DNA of 51,702 bases, taken from contig JASJDI010000004.1 in the NCBI GenBank assembly GCA_030065155.1, positions 1 through 51,702 on the forward strand, in the 5' to 3' direction. The position numbers were made by a program, and so were the translations under genes. Positions 1-9,393 of the stretch are shown here, one piece after another. Numbering within the stretch: position 1 is the first letter of the stretch; each line of letters opens with the position of its first letter. The DNA comes from Xenococcaceae cyanobacterium MO_188.B29 (lineage in GTDB: Bacteria > Cyanobacteriota > Cyanobacteriia > Cyanobacteriales > Xenococcaceae). The notes beneath the pieces are model-generated. The model was given only the letters and a program-made list of their open reading frames with translations, was not told where the DNA came from and did no database searches.

Positions 1-196
1 GAACAAAAATTATTTTACGCTCAATGGCGATCGAGTAGTGATAATTGGCGATCGCGTCCTAGTCCACATTTTCATCATTCTGTCAATGCGAAACTCCTAC
101 CTTGGTATCGCACCACCAAATTAATAGTTAAACCCAGTTCCTTGTTAGGTGACTGGGTTTTTCTTTGCATCCACAGACTGATAACTGATAACTGAT
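1..196. other. Left edge: possible gene tail and spacer
   Basis: No gene can be named here. One plus-strand frame is open from the window edge to a stop at 122-124, just before a terminator-like hairpin. It may be the last 40 codons of a gene lying to the left, but nothing in the translation is recognisable. A second plus frame stays open to about 192 but crosses the hairpin. The end of the spacer (about 174-196) is a direct repeat of the type ATAACTGAT, and a related run occurs at 1080-1112. Confidence 0.3.
131..163 (+). terminator. Intrinsic terminator-like hairpin
   Basis: The arms AACCCAGT (131-138) and ACTGGGTT (152-159) pair perfectly, with extra CC/GG pairing inside. A run of T follows on the plus strand. 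This suits termination of a plus-strand gene entering from the left. On the minus strand the downstream T-run is poor, so it is probably not the main terminator of fabG. Confidence 0.6.
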
Positions 197-982
<786 letters not shown>

Positions 983-1116
983 TTAAGAAACTAGATTATA
1001 TTACGCTGATTTGGGTTGCTTATCGCTATTATGTAAACGAATTAAATCTTGGTTCTTATTTGTATTATCTGCAAATATCCACTGATAACTGTTAACTGTT
1101 AACTGACAACTGAAAT

Positions 1117-1434
1117 ATGGCAGTCAAAAAGAATTTTTCTAGTTTCCAAGAACTTTTAGATAGTTGTGAACAACCTGTCTTAGTTGATTTTTATGCTACT
1201 TGGTGTGGCCCTTGTCAGATGATGAGTCCCATTTTAGAACAAGTAGGGGCACAATTGCGCGATCGCATTCAAATAGTCAAAATTGATACTGATAAATATC
1301 CACAGTTAGCTTCAAGTTATGACATAGAAGCTTTACCTACTTTGGTACTGTTCAAAAATGGACAACCCGCCAGTAAAATTGAAGGAGTCATGCAAGCACC
1401 ACAGCTAATTCAACATCTGCAAAGTCTAATCTAG
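1117..1434 (+). CDS. trxA: Thioredoxin
   Basis: A 105-residue single-domain thioredoxin, a cytosolic dithiol reductant. The active site is WCGPC at about residues 30-34. The conserved cis-proline is in EALPTLVLF, and FYATWCGPC starts the canonical fold. The ATG lies straight after a run of AACTG-type direct repeats (1080-1112) with no clear Shine-Dalgarno sequence. In cyanobacteria thioredoxins of this size regulate carbon metabolism and peroxiredoxins; the specific class (m, x or y) is not decided here. It is divergent from fabG. Confidence 0.93.
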   Translation: MAVKKNFSSFQELLDSCEQPVLVDFYATWCGPCQMMSPILEQVGAQLRDRIQIVKIDTDKYPQLASSYDIEALPTLVLFKNGQPASKIEGVMQAPQLIQHLQSLI

Positions 1435-1728
1435 TTTACGGTAGCAATCGACTGGAAGATCAGAAAATAGCCAAGGAGTTGAATAAACCTAGAGCTACTA
1501 TCGAACAGATAACATAAGAGCCATTCAAAAAGAAGGAATGTATCTTGATTTCTGCATTGGGTACTGATTATCTTAGAAAGCGATCACGCAGTGCCAGGCT
1601 TTGCCTGATCGCTCATTCTTCTGGTTACAACTAGATTGAAAATAGTTTCATCCTGATTTCATATTTGATTGTCAAAATAAAAACCATAAACTTTACCGAA
1701 TTTAAGGTTCTTCAGGAAAACTATTAAA
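1435..1728. other. Non-coding spacer with hairpin
   Basis: I see no convincing gene. Positions 1579-1613 form a double hairpin: outer arms GCGATCA and TGATCGC, inner GGC/GCC. It lacks a T-run and looks like a HIP1-derived repeat rather than a terminator. Confidence 0.4.
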
Positions 1729-1935
1729 ATGCCAGAGAAAAAAGTTAGATTAACTTCCTTAACCCTAGCAATGTCTCTAGGTTTTATGACAACCTTAGTA
1801 GGCTGTGAGATCAACCCCGATGGTGGTGGTGAAGGTGGTGAAGGTGGTGAAGGCGGTGAACAAGGAACTGTCATAGAGCAACCTACTTATCTACTTAGTA
1901 GTGAAGGTGCAGGAGATGAATATGAAAGCAATTAA
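1729..1935 (+). CDS. Small Gly/Glu-rich lipoprotein
   Basis: A 68-residue protein with a basic N-terminus (MPEKKVR), a hydrophobic stretch and a lipobox-like LVGC near residue 26, so it should be exported and lipidated. The mature part begins EINPDGG and runs into a GGE repeat (about residues 32-44), encoded by a GGTGAAGGT microsatellite at about 1821-1862. I do not recognise a family. The stop overlaps the start of the next gene, which indicates translational coupling with the PepSY-like membrane protein. The GGE tract could expand or contract by slippage. Confidence 0.6.
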   Translation: MPEKKVRLTSLTLAMSLGFMTTLVGCEINPDGGGEGGEGGEGGEQGTVIEQPTYLLSSEGAGDEYESN

Positions 1936-2209
1936 AATTAGGCAACTCCACAGACTACTTGCACCAATTATGATCGTACCAATTCTGTTCACAGTAATTA
2001 CTGGAGTAATTTACCAGATTGCAGAATTAGGCGGTTTTGAAGATCAAGTACGCTTTATTATTCATTGGCACAAGGGAAATTTTTACTATGTTGATTTTCA
2101 AAAAAGCTTTCCCTTTCTTAATGGCTTAGGTTCGATCGTCTTAGCCATCACGGGATTGCAGATGTGGTTTAAAAGCAGACGTTCTTCTAAAAGACCTCAA
2201 AATAATTAA
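1922..2209 (+). CDS. PepSY-associated transmembrane protein
   Basis: A small membrane protein of 95 residues with two predicted helices (about residues 14-36 and 70-88) and a basic cytoplasmic tail. The opening RQLHRLLAP and the following IIHWHKGNF resemble the membrane module of PepSY-TM proteins, some of which are linked to redox or metal uptake; the exact function is unknown. I choose ATG 1922 because AGGAG (1911-1915) is well spaced before it. A GTG at 1901 and an ATG at 1916 are in frame but lack a site. It overlaps the end of the lipoprotein gene by 14 bases, so the two are probably co-translated. Confidence 0.65.
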   Translation: MKAIKIRQLHRLLAPIMIVPILFTVITGVIYQIAELGGFEDQVRFIIHWHKGNFYYVDFQKSFPFLNGLGSIVLAITGLQMWFKSRRSSKRPQNN

Positions 2210-2270
2210 CTGAGATAATTTTAAATATCTAAACATTAAACATAATTAATTACACAAGTTTGATTCTTCT

Positions 2271-2395
2271 GCCTAGATGATTTTTGACCGAGAGGGAGAC
2301 CTTACGGTAGTCACTTCGCGTAGGTGAGGAGACTTCACCAGATGAAGGGTTGAGACGGGAGTAAGTATCGTCCCATCGAGGTGTTAACAAGTGGG
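2271..2395. repeat. Dispersed repeat, variable-core copy 1
   Basis: The conserved outer words TTGACCGAGAGGGA (about 2286) and TCGAGGTGTTAAC (about 2377) enclose a core with nested hairpins, for example GGTGA/TCACC around 2322-2339. The same outer words recur in inverted orientation at about 29435-29495 with a different, shorter core. It lies between the PepSY-like gene and the aquaporin gene. The rest of this roughly 300-base spacer shows no gene. Confidence 0.55.
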
Positions 2396-2517
2396 GTTAG
2401 GGAGCAGGGAGTAAGGAAAATAATTAGTCATCATAATTTTTGTGGTGGACCAATTGTTTCTTATTTTAAATTTAATTTTGCCCGACTACTTATATAGAAA
2501 TTTCCAGGAAAAACAAG

Positions 2518-3252
2518 ATGAATACAAAAGCTTTGTTTGCTGAGTTTATTGGAACTTTTGCCCTGATTTTTATTGGTGTTGGTTCGATCGCCACTAACTA
2601 TATTATAAGAGGTGGACTCACGGAAACAATTGTAGATCTCGCTGCTATTGCCCTTGCTCACGGTTTTACCATTGCAGTTATGGTCAGTGCAACGGCTGCT
2701 GTTAGTGGCGGTCATCTTAATCCAGCCGTTACTTTTGGAGCTTTGCTAACCAATAAAATCGATCTTAAGAACGCTCTTGGATATATTATTGTTCAATGTC
2801 TGGGAGCAATATTTGCTGCCAGTTTGCTCAAACTAGCTATTCCTTTAGAGATACTTCAAGCAGTCAATATTGGAACTCCTAGTCTCGGAGGAGGAGCAAC
2901 TCCCTTGATGGGTTTAACTCTGGAGTTTATACTGACTTTTTTCTTAGTTTTTGTTGTCTTTGGTACAGCGATCGATTTTCGCGCGCCAAAAGTGGGAGGA
3001 TTGTTTATTGGTTTAACTGTAGCTCTTGATATTTTAGCTGGTGGTCCTTTGACTGGTGCAGCGATGAACCCTGCTCGGTATCTCGGTCCTGCTCTCATGG
3101 GAGGTGGGCTGCAATACTTTTGGCTTTACTGGATTGGTCCTTTGGCTGGTGGTGCTGCTGCTGCCCTCTTCTACCATCATGTACTTGAGCAGAAAGGTGG
3201 AGATAACTTTCGCTCTCGAGAAATAGAAGAATCGCAACCTACTATCATGTAA
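2518..3252 (+). CDS. Aquaporin, MIP family, TIP-like
   Basis: A 244-residue channel with six predicted helices and both NPA boxes: GGHLNPAV in the first half and MNPARYLGP in the second. It carries water or small neutral solutes across the membrane. The segment LDILAGGPLTGAAMNPAR resembles plant tonoplast intrinsic proteins more than AqpZ. By that comparison the filter would be His (LAHGF), Ile (DILAGG), a small residue and Arg, a wider pore than AqpZ. It could therefore pass ammonia, urea or glycerol, which is inference. The ATG follows an AGGAAA stretch. It is a single-gene unit. Confidence 0.88.
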   Translation: MNTKALFAEFIGTFALIFIGVGSIATNYIIRGGLTETIVDLAAIALAHGFTIAVMVSATAAVSGGHLNPAVTFGALLTNKIDLKNALGYIIVQCLGAIFAASLLKLAIPLEILQAVNIGTPSLGGGATPLMGLTLEFILTFFLVFVVFGTAIDFRAPKVGGLFIGLTVALDILAGGPLTGAAMNPARYLGPALMGGGLQYFWLYWIGPLAGGAAAALFYHHVLEQKGGDNFRSREIEESQPTIM

Positions 3253-3345
3253 TGTCAAGTCCTGATAATACTCAACCTAGCTTGAATAGTCAAACCACTG
3301 AATTTTAAAAGGCGAATCTTAGATCTTTTTTGCTTCCTTAATACT

Positions 3346-3489
3346 ATAGCAATACAAAAAAAGTTAGGACATCTTAGTAAAAAGTAGCAAGTAGTGAGTA
3401 GTGAGTGTCTTAATACTAATACGTATTGCTATGGTGTTGCCTGGTGGTAACTCTTGGTTATTGAGTACATAAATCTCGATTCCACCAGG
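3346..3489. repeat. Two adjacent inverted-repeat elements
   Basis: ATAGCAATAC (3346-3355) is mirrored exactly by GTATTGCTAT (3423-3432). Directly after it, CCTGGTGG (3440-3447) is mirrored by CCACCAGG (3482-3489). The first resembles a common cyanobacterial palindromic repeat. Together they fill most of the spacer between the convergent aquaporin and ycf39 genes; no gene was found. Confidence 0.55.
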
Positions 3490-3517
3490 TCATTTAGCTT
3501 ATACTATACAAGAGTTT

Positions 3518-4504
3518 TTAAAACTGATTGCGATAGGGTTTGGTGGGTTTTTTCCTCTTCTTCTTGTTTTTGTTTTTCTCGTAATCAATTTCTTTTAATT
3601 TCTTCATGATGCGAGTGAAGTATTCTTGCATATATTCTTCCATAGTAGTGGTTTCTGCTGGATCGATACCAAAAGTTTGGTAAGTTTTCTCCATTGATGC
3701 ATCTAGAGGTTTACCACTAGCTAATACTTCAGCAAACGCAAAACGATCTGCTGCATTTTGTCCCCACTTGAAAAAACGAGTAACGCCCCGCATTAAACGC
3801 AATAATCCTAGAGAAGCACGGGAAATTCTGGCATCTTGCCCAGATAATCTTTCGCAGAGATTGATAATTTCGTAAGCTTCCCAAGCACGAGTCCCCACTA
3901 CGGGAAAAGTCTGTTTTTCGGTTTCTGGTACTTCCAAAGCGCGGATAGCAAATTTAGCAATATCTTGGGTATTCATGTAGGCGACAGGGGTGCTTTCTCC
4001 TGTTACCCAGACCACTTGGTTATCTAGAATAGGGATGGCATATTGTCCAATCAATCCTTGCATAAAACCAGCAAGGCGTAAAACTGTATAATTTAAGCCT
4101 GATTCTGCTAAAAATAGCTCTGTACAGCGTTTAATATCCATTAATGGTACTGTTGGATATTTTTCCGCATTAATTATCGAGAAAAAGATATATCTCTCTA
4201 TACCAGCATTTTTAACTGCTTGAATTAAGTTTACTTTTCCTTGCCAATCTACTTCTTTAATACTCAGATTGTCAGTAATCCTGGCTGTAGCTGCATCAAT
4301 AACGGCTTCAATTCCTTCTAGGGCGGGTGCTAAAGTTTCTTGGTTACAAATATCTCCTTGAATTAACTCTGCGCCCCACTCTTTTAAAAATCCTGCTTTT
4401 TTAGGACTGCGTACTAAGCAACGTACCTTATAGCCCTGATCTAGTGCCTGACGAGCCACTTGTCTGCCTAGAGTACCTGTAGCCCCTACTATTAATAATT
4501 TCAT
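3518..4504 (-). CDS. ycf39: Ycf39-like photosystem II assembly factor
   Basis: A 328-residue atypical short-chain dehydrogenase of the NmrA type. In cyanobacteria Ycf39 binds chlorophyll synthase and HLIPs and helps deliver chlorophyll to newly made photosystem II reaction-centre proteins. It starts with the nucleotide-binding motif GATGTLGRQ. It carries the segments VPLMDIKRCTE and LAGFMQGLIGQYAIPILD, which I recognise from the family, and a conserved tail EYFTRIMKKLKEIDYE followed by a very Lys-rich end. The Tyr-x-x-x-Lys of classical reductases is absent, as usual for this family. An HLIP gene is also present in the window (45.6 kb) but not adjacent. Confidence 0.93.
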   Translation of the reverse strand: MKLLIVGATGTLGRQVARQALDQGYKVRCLVRSPKKAGFLKEWGAELIQGDICNQETLAPALEGIEAVIDAATARITDNLSIKEVDWQGKVNLIQAVKNAGIERYIFFSIINAEKYPTVPLMDIKRCTELFLAESGLNYTVLRLAGFMQGLIGQYAIPILDNQVVWVTGESTPVAYMNTQDIAKFAIRALEVPETEKQTFPVVGTRAWEAYEIINLCERLSGQDARISRASLGLLRLMRGVTRFFKWGQNAADRFAFAEVLASGKPLDASMEKTYQTFGIDPAETTTMEEYMQEYFTRIMKKLKEIDYEKNKNKKKRKKPTKPYRNQF

Positions 4505-4568
4505 TTATTAATATTGTAATATTTTTTAACGTTTCTCTAAGATTTTATCAAAAAGTCTTTCTTTGTAT

Positions 4569-6446
4569 TTATTTATTCTTAGTTGTGTTATTAAGATCGT
4601 GGAAATAGCATCTATCTATTGCTGCGGAATTACCATAAACTTTCCTATTGGCGATCGCTAGTAAGGGTCTACCTGGATCGTGAGGTAAGTTAAGATCTAG
4701 GGGATCGTTATAATCGTCCTTATTTCTAAGAAAGTCCGTAACAAAGACAACAGGGCGATCGCTGTACCAATAACCCATAAATTTTTCTTTCGTAATTAGA
4801 TAAGATAGGGTTGCACCAGGAAACTGAGGAGGAAGACGGTTTTTGCCTCCATCAGCTAGAACTAAGACGGTTCGATAAATGGTATCTTGTTTGCCTTGCG
4901 TCCAACCTAGAGGTAAAGTAAGGCTATTTTTATCTTGGGTAAAAAAAACAGTAGAACGAGAATAGTCTTTCTTTTGGTTAAGATAATAACTAATTGCCCC
5001 AGCAGCCCCAATTTCTCGCGAACCTTCAAATATCCAGAGAGTATCTACTCCAAGACAACTATCGATAGTTTTAACCATTATCTTGCTGGAGCGAGAATAT
5101 TGATAGATATTAAAGCCAAGAGTAATTGTCATACAGGTCATAGCAAAGCTTAACCATAAGGCTGTTAAAGATAATTTCAGCCTATTTTTACCCATAGCTA
5201 TTCCTGCCCAGAGCAATCCTATGCCTAAAATGAAAGCAAGAAGAATAATGGGCAGACTAATATCAATTTTGTCATCGATATAAGTTAAAGAATTAACTAG
5301 ATCGGGTAAAAATAGCATTGTACTTAGTAAATGTAAGCCAATGACAATAAAAATTGAACCCAAGATATAAACACTAGTGGGCGACGAACAAAGATAGGTT
5401 CGAGAATACCAACCAGCACAGAGAATAATATAGAAAGGAATAGCGGGAAGACTGTAATAAACTAACCGAGAAGATAGAGGTAAGAAAAAGAGAATAGGAG
5501 TCAAAGAAGCGATCGCTACTAACAAGATTCCATCTTGACGATGTTTAGCCTTGATTTTTTGCCAATATCGTTTGGTTGATAAGATTATCTGCGGTAAAAA
5601 TAAACTCCAAGGTAAACACCAAACTAAAGTAATGACGACAAAACCTAAAGCACTAGTTTTAGCAACGTCGTAGTCAGGGGGAAAACGAATATCAAAAAAG
5701 CGTTTAATGTGTTCGTTAACAATAAAATAGGAAAGAAAGCCAGGATGTGCAGCATCTACAGCGACAAACCAAGGAGCGATTATTGCTAGAATAATCATTA
5801 TTCCTTTACCTGGTTTAATCTTTCGCCAAATTTTCTCATCTTGCTTGATAATTGATAGACCCAGACAATTTAACAAGGGTAAAACAACCCCAATTAATCC
5901 TTTGGTAAGAATACATAAACTGAGCGAGATATATAAACTATAGAAATAAGTACAAGACTTAGGTTGACATAGTAATTTCCAAAAAAAATAACTACTAGCC
6001 AAAATTAGGGTAGACAAAAGCACATCGGTTAATAACTGATGGGTAAAAATAAACCAACCTAAGCTCACAGATAGCATTAATGCAGCTATGCGACTAGCTC
6101 TAATACCAAATAATTCCTTTGACCATTTCCAGACGATAATTATTCCTACCCAACCAGATAAAGCTAGGGGCAATCTGGCAGCAAATTCTGTTGTGCCGAA
6201 TATACTAGTAGATAGGGCAATGAGCCAGTATAATAAAGGTGGTTTATTAAGATATCGATCGCCATTAAGATGGGGTGTAATCCAATCTCCCCGCAGTAAC
6301 ATCTCTTGTCCTACCATTGCAAAATGACCTTCATGGGGTTCATACAAACCATAAGTTCCAATACCGAAGGTGATAAGAGCGAGAGTAAGAGCAAAGATTA
6401 GAAGATCGAGATAATACCTTTTTTTGATAGTGAATTTGTAACTCAT
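4569..6446 (-). CDS. GT39/ArnT-like membrane glycosyltransferase
   Basis: A 625-residue multi-spanning membrane protein. The first loop, YEPHEGHFAMVGQEML followed by GDWITPHLNG and NKPPLLYWL, matches the PMT/ArnT-type GT-C fold, in which acidic residues of this loop bind the polyprenyl-phosphate sugar donor. About ten or more hydrophobic helices follow, then a soluble C-terminal domain of about 150 residues. It probably transfers a sugar from a lipid carrier onto lipid A, protein or another glycan at the outer face of the inner membrane; acceptor unknown. Its ATG lies three bases after the stop of the upstream gene, so the two form an operon. Confidence 0.82.
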   Translation of the reverse strand: MSYKFTIKKRYYLDLLIFALTLALITFGIGTYGLYEPHEGHFAMVGQEMLLRGDWITPHLNGDRYLNKPPLLYWLIALSTSIFGTTEFAARLPLALSGWVGIIIVWKWSKELFGIRASRIAALMLSVSLGWFIFTHQLLTDVLLSTLILASSYFFWKLLCQPKSCTYFYSLYISLSLCILTKGLIGVVLPLLNCLGLSIIKQDEKIWRKIKPGKGIMIILAIIAPWFVAVDAAHPGFLSYFIVNEHIKRFFDIRFPPDYDVAKTSALGFVVITLVWCLPWSLFLPQIILSTKRYWQKIKAKHRQDGILLVAIASLTPILFFLPLSSRLVYYSLPAIPFYIILCAGWYSRTYLCSSPTSVYILGSIFIVIGLHLLSTMLFLPDLVNSLTYIDDKIDISLPIILLAFILGIGLLWAGIAMGKNRLKLSLTALWLSFAMTCMTITLGFNIYQYSRSSKIMVKTIDSCLGVDTLWIFEGSREIGAAGAISYYLNQKKDYSRSTVFFTQDKNSLTLPLGWTQGKQDTIYRTVLVLADGGKNRLPPQFPGATLSYLITKEKFMGYWYSDRPVVFVTDFLRNKDDYNDPLDLNLPHDPGRPLLAIANRKVYGNSAAIDRCYFHDLNNTTKNK

Positions 6447-6449
6447 TCT

Positions 6450-8108
6450 CTATTCAGTTTTGTTCTCCGCTAAAGACGTAATACATTTAGCTTCGATCGC
6501 TACCAAATTTTGTTCAGTAAAAATTTGACAGCGATTACTTAATTGGGATGTTATTGGCTTTTCTTTTTTGGTCATCATCTCTATGGCATTAGATACTTCG
6601 GGCTGAAATTGCATCAACCAAGGATTACTCTTAAGATAATTGATTGTGAAAGTATTTTTACCTATTAGCCAAAAATTTATTTGATATTTATTAATAAACT
6701 GCCGAACAGTCTCCAAATCTGTACTATATTGTGCTGTAATTAAATCCCGAACTCTCTGATTAATCTGCTCATAGTAGCCGTTGTGATAAGGGAGTGCATA
6801 TTCTCTTGATACTAGTACCGATCGCTTAGCTAATGTCGGAATAAAATCTGCTTCTTCACCTAAAGTAGCAATGAGAGAGTCTTTTGGTTGTTGCTCTAAA
6901 AAGTTATATATTTCTGTAGTTTCTGGTTTGACATAACCCAATCTGTAAGCATAGGATTGTGCTGCATAGGTAGGATACAACAGTAAACAAAGTAAGCTTA
7001 TTAAAGCAGAGAATTTAAATAACTGACGATCGATCTTCAGATTCAAAGTATGAACAATAACTGCGATAGTCATTCCATCTAATAAGGCAATAATTATCCT
7101 GATGATATGTTGACTATAACGACTGGGTAGATGCAATCTAAATAAGAGTAGATGAGCTAAACAATATAGTAATAATCCTGCACTGAAGATTTGCAGCAAA
7201 ATTATCACATTTTTATTGACTTTTTTAACTAGGGGAAAGCGATGAGGATATTTTTTGAGCCAAAATAAACCAGCCCCATAAGCACCCATCAAACTATATT
7301 GCCATTCGATGGGTAAAAAACCACTCCTTCTACCTAATAACCAAAATTCTTTGGGGTTATCAGAGAAGAAAGCACTTCTTCCTCCTGGCATAAATTCAGG
7401 TCTTAATTTAGCTTGTTCTAAAGTAATTATGTCTCCAAACTCTGAGGTTTTAGCAGCGTAAATTAATAAAATAATTACTGCTGTCAATAATCCTGAAAAA
7501 TAGATAGCTTTATGCTGCTTATCACTTAATAACCTGAGAACTAAAATTACTGCTGATATTAAGACAGTTGGAGGATAAAATAATCCTTGTAAAATAATTA
7601 ATAATATACAAAAAAATAGCTTGTGTCGTAATAAATAATAAATAAAAGCTAAAAATAAGAGATAAATAAATGACCTTGGTGTACCTGAAGATAGATCATC
7701 TAATAGCCAGAGATTTTGATTAAGTAATAAACTACTAATAAAACCAGCGAAGGGAATAGGCAAAATTTCTAGACAAACTAGAAAACAATAAATTGTGGTA
7801 GGAACAGCAATTAAAAGAGGAGAAATTTTATTAAAGAAGATTACATTTATACCTAGACTACTAACTATTTTATATAAATAAGTAAATCCCCAAGGTGAAA
7901 CAGATTTAAAATAATTGGCAATTAAATCTCCAGAAAATAAATCACTGTCGTTAAATTGCTGCATCCAGAAAATATGTTGTCTGGCATCATCCTGAATAAC
8001 ATAAGGAGACTGAAAAGCTAACTTTAAACCACTCAGACTAAATATTATTGCAGTGATGATACTGAGGATAAACCAAAGGTGATACCTCGATCGCCAAAAA
8101 GAATTCAC
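6450..8108 (-). CDS. Polytopic membrane protein, GT-C-like
   Basis: A 552-residue integral membrane protein with roughly ten predicted helices and a soluble C-terminal part (about residues 400-552). The first periplasmic loop contains YVIQDDARQHIFWMQQF, with paired acidic residues where GT-C transferases have their DxD or DD motif, so a lipid-linked sugar transferase is possible. I do not recognise a named family. It is the first gene of a pair with the ArnT-like gene, which starts almost at its stop codon, implying a joint role in envelope glycan synthesis. The start at 8108 is the first ATG. Confidence 0.7.
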   Translation of the reverse strand: MNSFWRSRYHLWFILSIITAIIFSLSGLKLAFQSPYVIQDDARQHIFWMQQFNDSDLFSGDLIANYFKSVSPWGFTYLYKIVSSLGINVIFFNKISPLLIAVPTTIYCFLVCLEILPIPFAGFISSLLLNQNLWLLDDLSSGTPRSFIYLLFLAFIYYLLRHKLFFCILLIILQGLFYPPTVLISAVILVLRLLSDKQHKAIYFSGLLTAVIILLIYAAKTSEFGDIITLEQAKLRPEFMPGGRSAFFSDNPKEFWLLGRRSGFLPIEWQYSLMGAYGAGLFWLKKYPHRFPLVKKVNKNVIILLQIFSAGLLLYCLAHLLLFRLHLPSRYSQHIIRIIIALLDGMTIAVIVHTLNLKIDRQLFKFSALISLLCLLLYPTYAAQSYAYRLGYVKPETTEIYNFLEQQPKDSLIATLGEEADFIPTLAKRSVLVSREYALPYHNGYYEQINQRVRDLITAQYSTDLETVRQFINKYQINFWLIGKNTFTINYLKSNPWLMQFQPEVSNAIEMMTKKEKPITSQLSNRCQIFTEQNLVAIEAKCITSLAENKTE

Positions 8109-8201
8109 TATTATCTAATTGATATTGGTAGTAATAGTCTAAATTTGGAATGTTCACAGTTTGCTCTGGAAAAATTATCTCAACTAAAACAAAAAATTTT
8201 T

Positions 8202-8993
8202 TTAATTAAATAACCAACGATAAATGCCTAGTAAATCTACACAGAAAAAAATAGTAGCTGAATAAAATATCAAAAGTTTATCCTTATCTAAAAGGGACGC
8301 GATTAGCATTTGACTGGAACTACAAGCCAAAAAAATAAATCCATAACCACTAATAGAAGTATTTGATGCTAAAGTAGCCCCCCCAACTAAGCCACACATA
8401 CTACTAGAAAGCTTCAAAAATGTTGTATAAAAAATTTTCCTTCTTTTGTTCTTAAGCGGTTTATTTCTAACCACATACTGAGAGTGAAACTTTTGAGAAT
8501 TATTTATATATTCCGCTTCATAATAATCGATTCCATACAAATCTTCGAGATCGATACCAAATTCCTTTCTTAATATTGATAAAGAAATATCTTTGTATTT
8601 GGAAAAATCAATTAAATTAAACTGAATTGGTAAACTCTTCCCGTAGGCAAAACCTAGATCAAAAAAGAAAAAATCAGATTTACCAAATCGATACTTATGA
8701 GGATATAAATAGCGAGAAAAAAAACTAAATATCCCAATATGAAATAATGTGGTTTTAGGATCATTTCCCATACAAAAACCACTCATAAAAGCTTCATCCT
8801 GGAGAGTTCTGTTTCTATTCAGAAGAGCATAAAGATAATTGTAGTCTTTCCGAGATATACTACCTGGTAAAGCCAATAAACTTCGAGGGCTTTTTATTAA
8901 TTTAACGATCCAAGGAATTTTTTGGTTATTTTTAAATGTTACTTCTTCAAGTTTTTCTCGCAGAGTGATTATATCTGTAGGTTCTGTCTTCAT
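8202..8993 (-). CDS. Unrecognised protein, weakly COQ4-like
   Basis: A 263-residue protein with a mainly soluble N-terminal two thirds and two hydrophobic segments at the end (about 200-225 and 238-260). The stretch PGSISRKDYNYLYALLNR followed by DEAFMSGFCMGND faintly recalls COQ4-family proteins of quinone synthesis, but the zinc-ligand motif HDxxH of that family is not present, so I do not assign it. The C-terminal LIASLLDKDKLLIFYS and LLGIYRWLF look like a conserved membrane hairpin. It is on the same strand as the glycosyltransferase pair, 93 bases upstream of it, and could be co-transcribed. Confidence 0.55.
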   Translation of the reverse strand: MKTEPTDIITLREKLEEVTFKNNQKIPWIVKLIKSPRSLLALPGSISRKDYNYLYALLNRNRTLQDEAFMSGFCMGNDPKTTLFHIGIFSFFSRYLYPHKYRFGKSDFFFFDLGFAYGKSLPIQFNLIDFSKYKDISLSILRKEFGIDLEDLYGIDYYEAEYINNSQKFHSQYVVRNKPLKNKRRKIFYTTFLKLSSSMCGLVGGATLASNTSISGYGFIFLACSSSQMLIASLLDKDKLLIFYSATIFFCVDLLGIYRWLFN

Positions 8994-9393
8994 TTTTATC
9001 TAATTTAATTCAAGAAGGGAAAATGGAAAACTCAGAATGTAGATTGTCCAAATCTCATCGTCTTTTGTCAGAAGGTTTAATCCAAAAATTAACTTTTTTT
9101 TGGTAGTAACATATCTAATCTTTTCTGATAGAGTTCTATATTTATTGCATAAAGCATTTGCACTTACTTGGCAAATTCTTGTCCCAATTTTGTCACAAAC
9201 CAATCAAATATTCTTGATTAAAAAACATTATGCAGATTTGCTCATGAAAAAATCTATAGACTTTAAAAGTAGCATTAAATACTCTAGTGTTGGATTTTTC
9301 TTCAAAATTTATTGGTAATCAAATGTTAGCAATTAGTTCTATTTTAAGTGATCTTTTGCTTTCAAAATAGAGTCAAATAAAACTGATTACGTA
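8994..9393. other. AT-rich spacer, no convincing gene
   Basis: Short open frames exist on both strands (about 67-72 codons) but they overlap each other head to head, lack ribosome binding sites and show no recognisable protein. I see no RNA gene or clear repeat. Confidence 0.4.

Noticed and set aside
1659-1874. A minus-strand Pro/Ser-rich frame over the small lipoprotein gene
   Set aside because: The Pro/Ser repeats are just the reverse of the GGE-coding microsatellite; the plus strand has a lipobox and coupling to the next gene.
9000-9318. Two short overlapping frames on opposite strands in the 9 kb spacer
   Set aside because: No ribosome binding sites, no recognisable motifs, and mutual overlap. 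AT-rich chance frames are likely.
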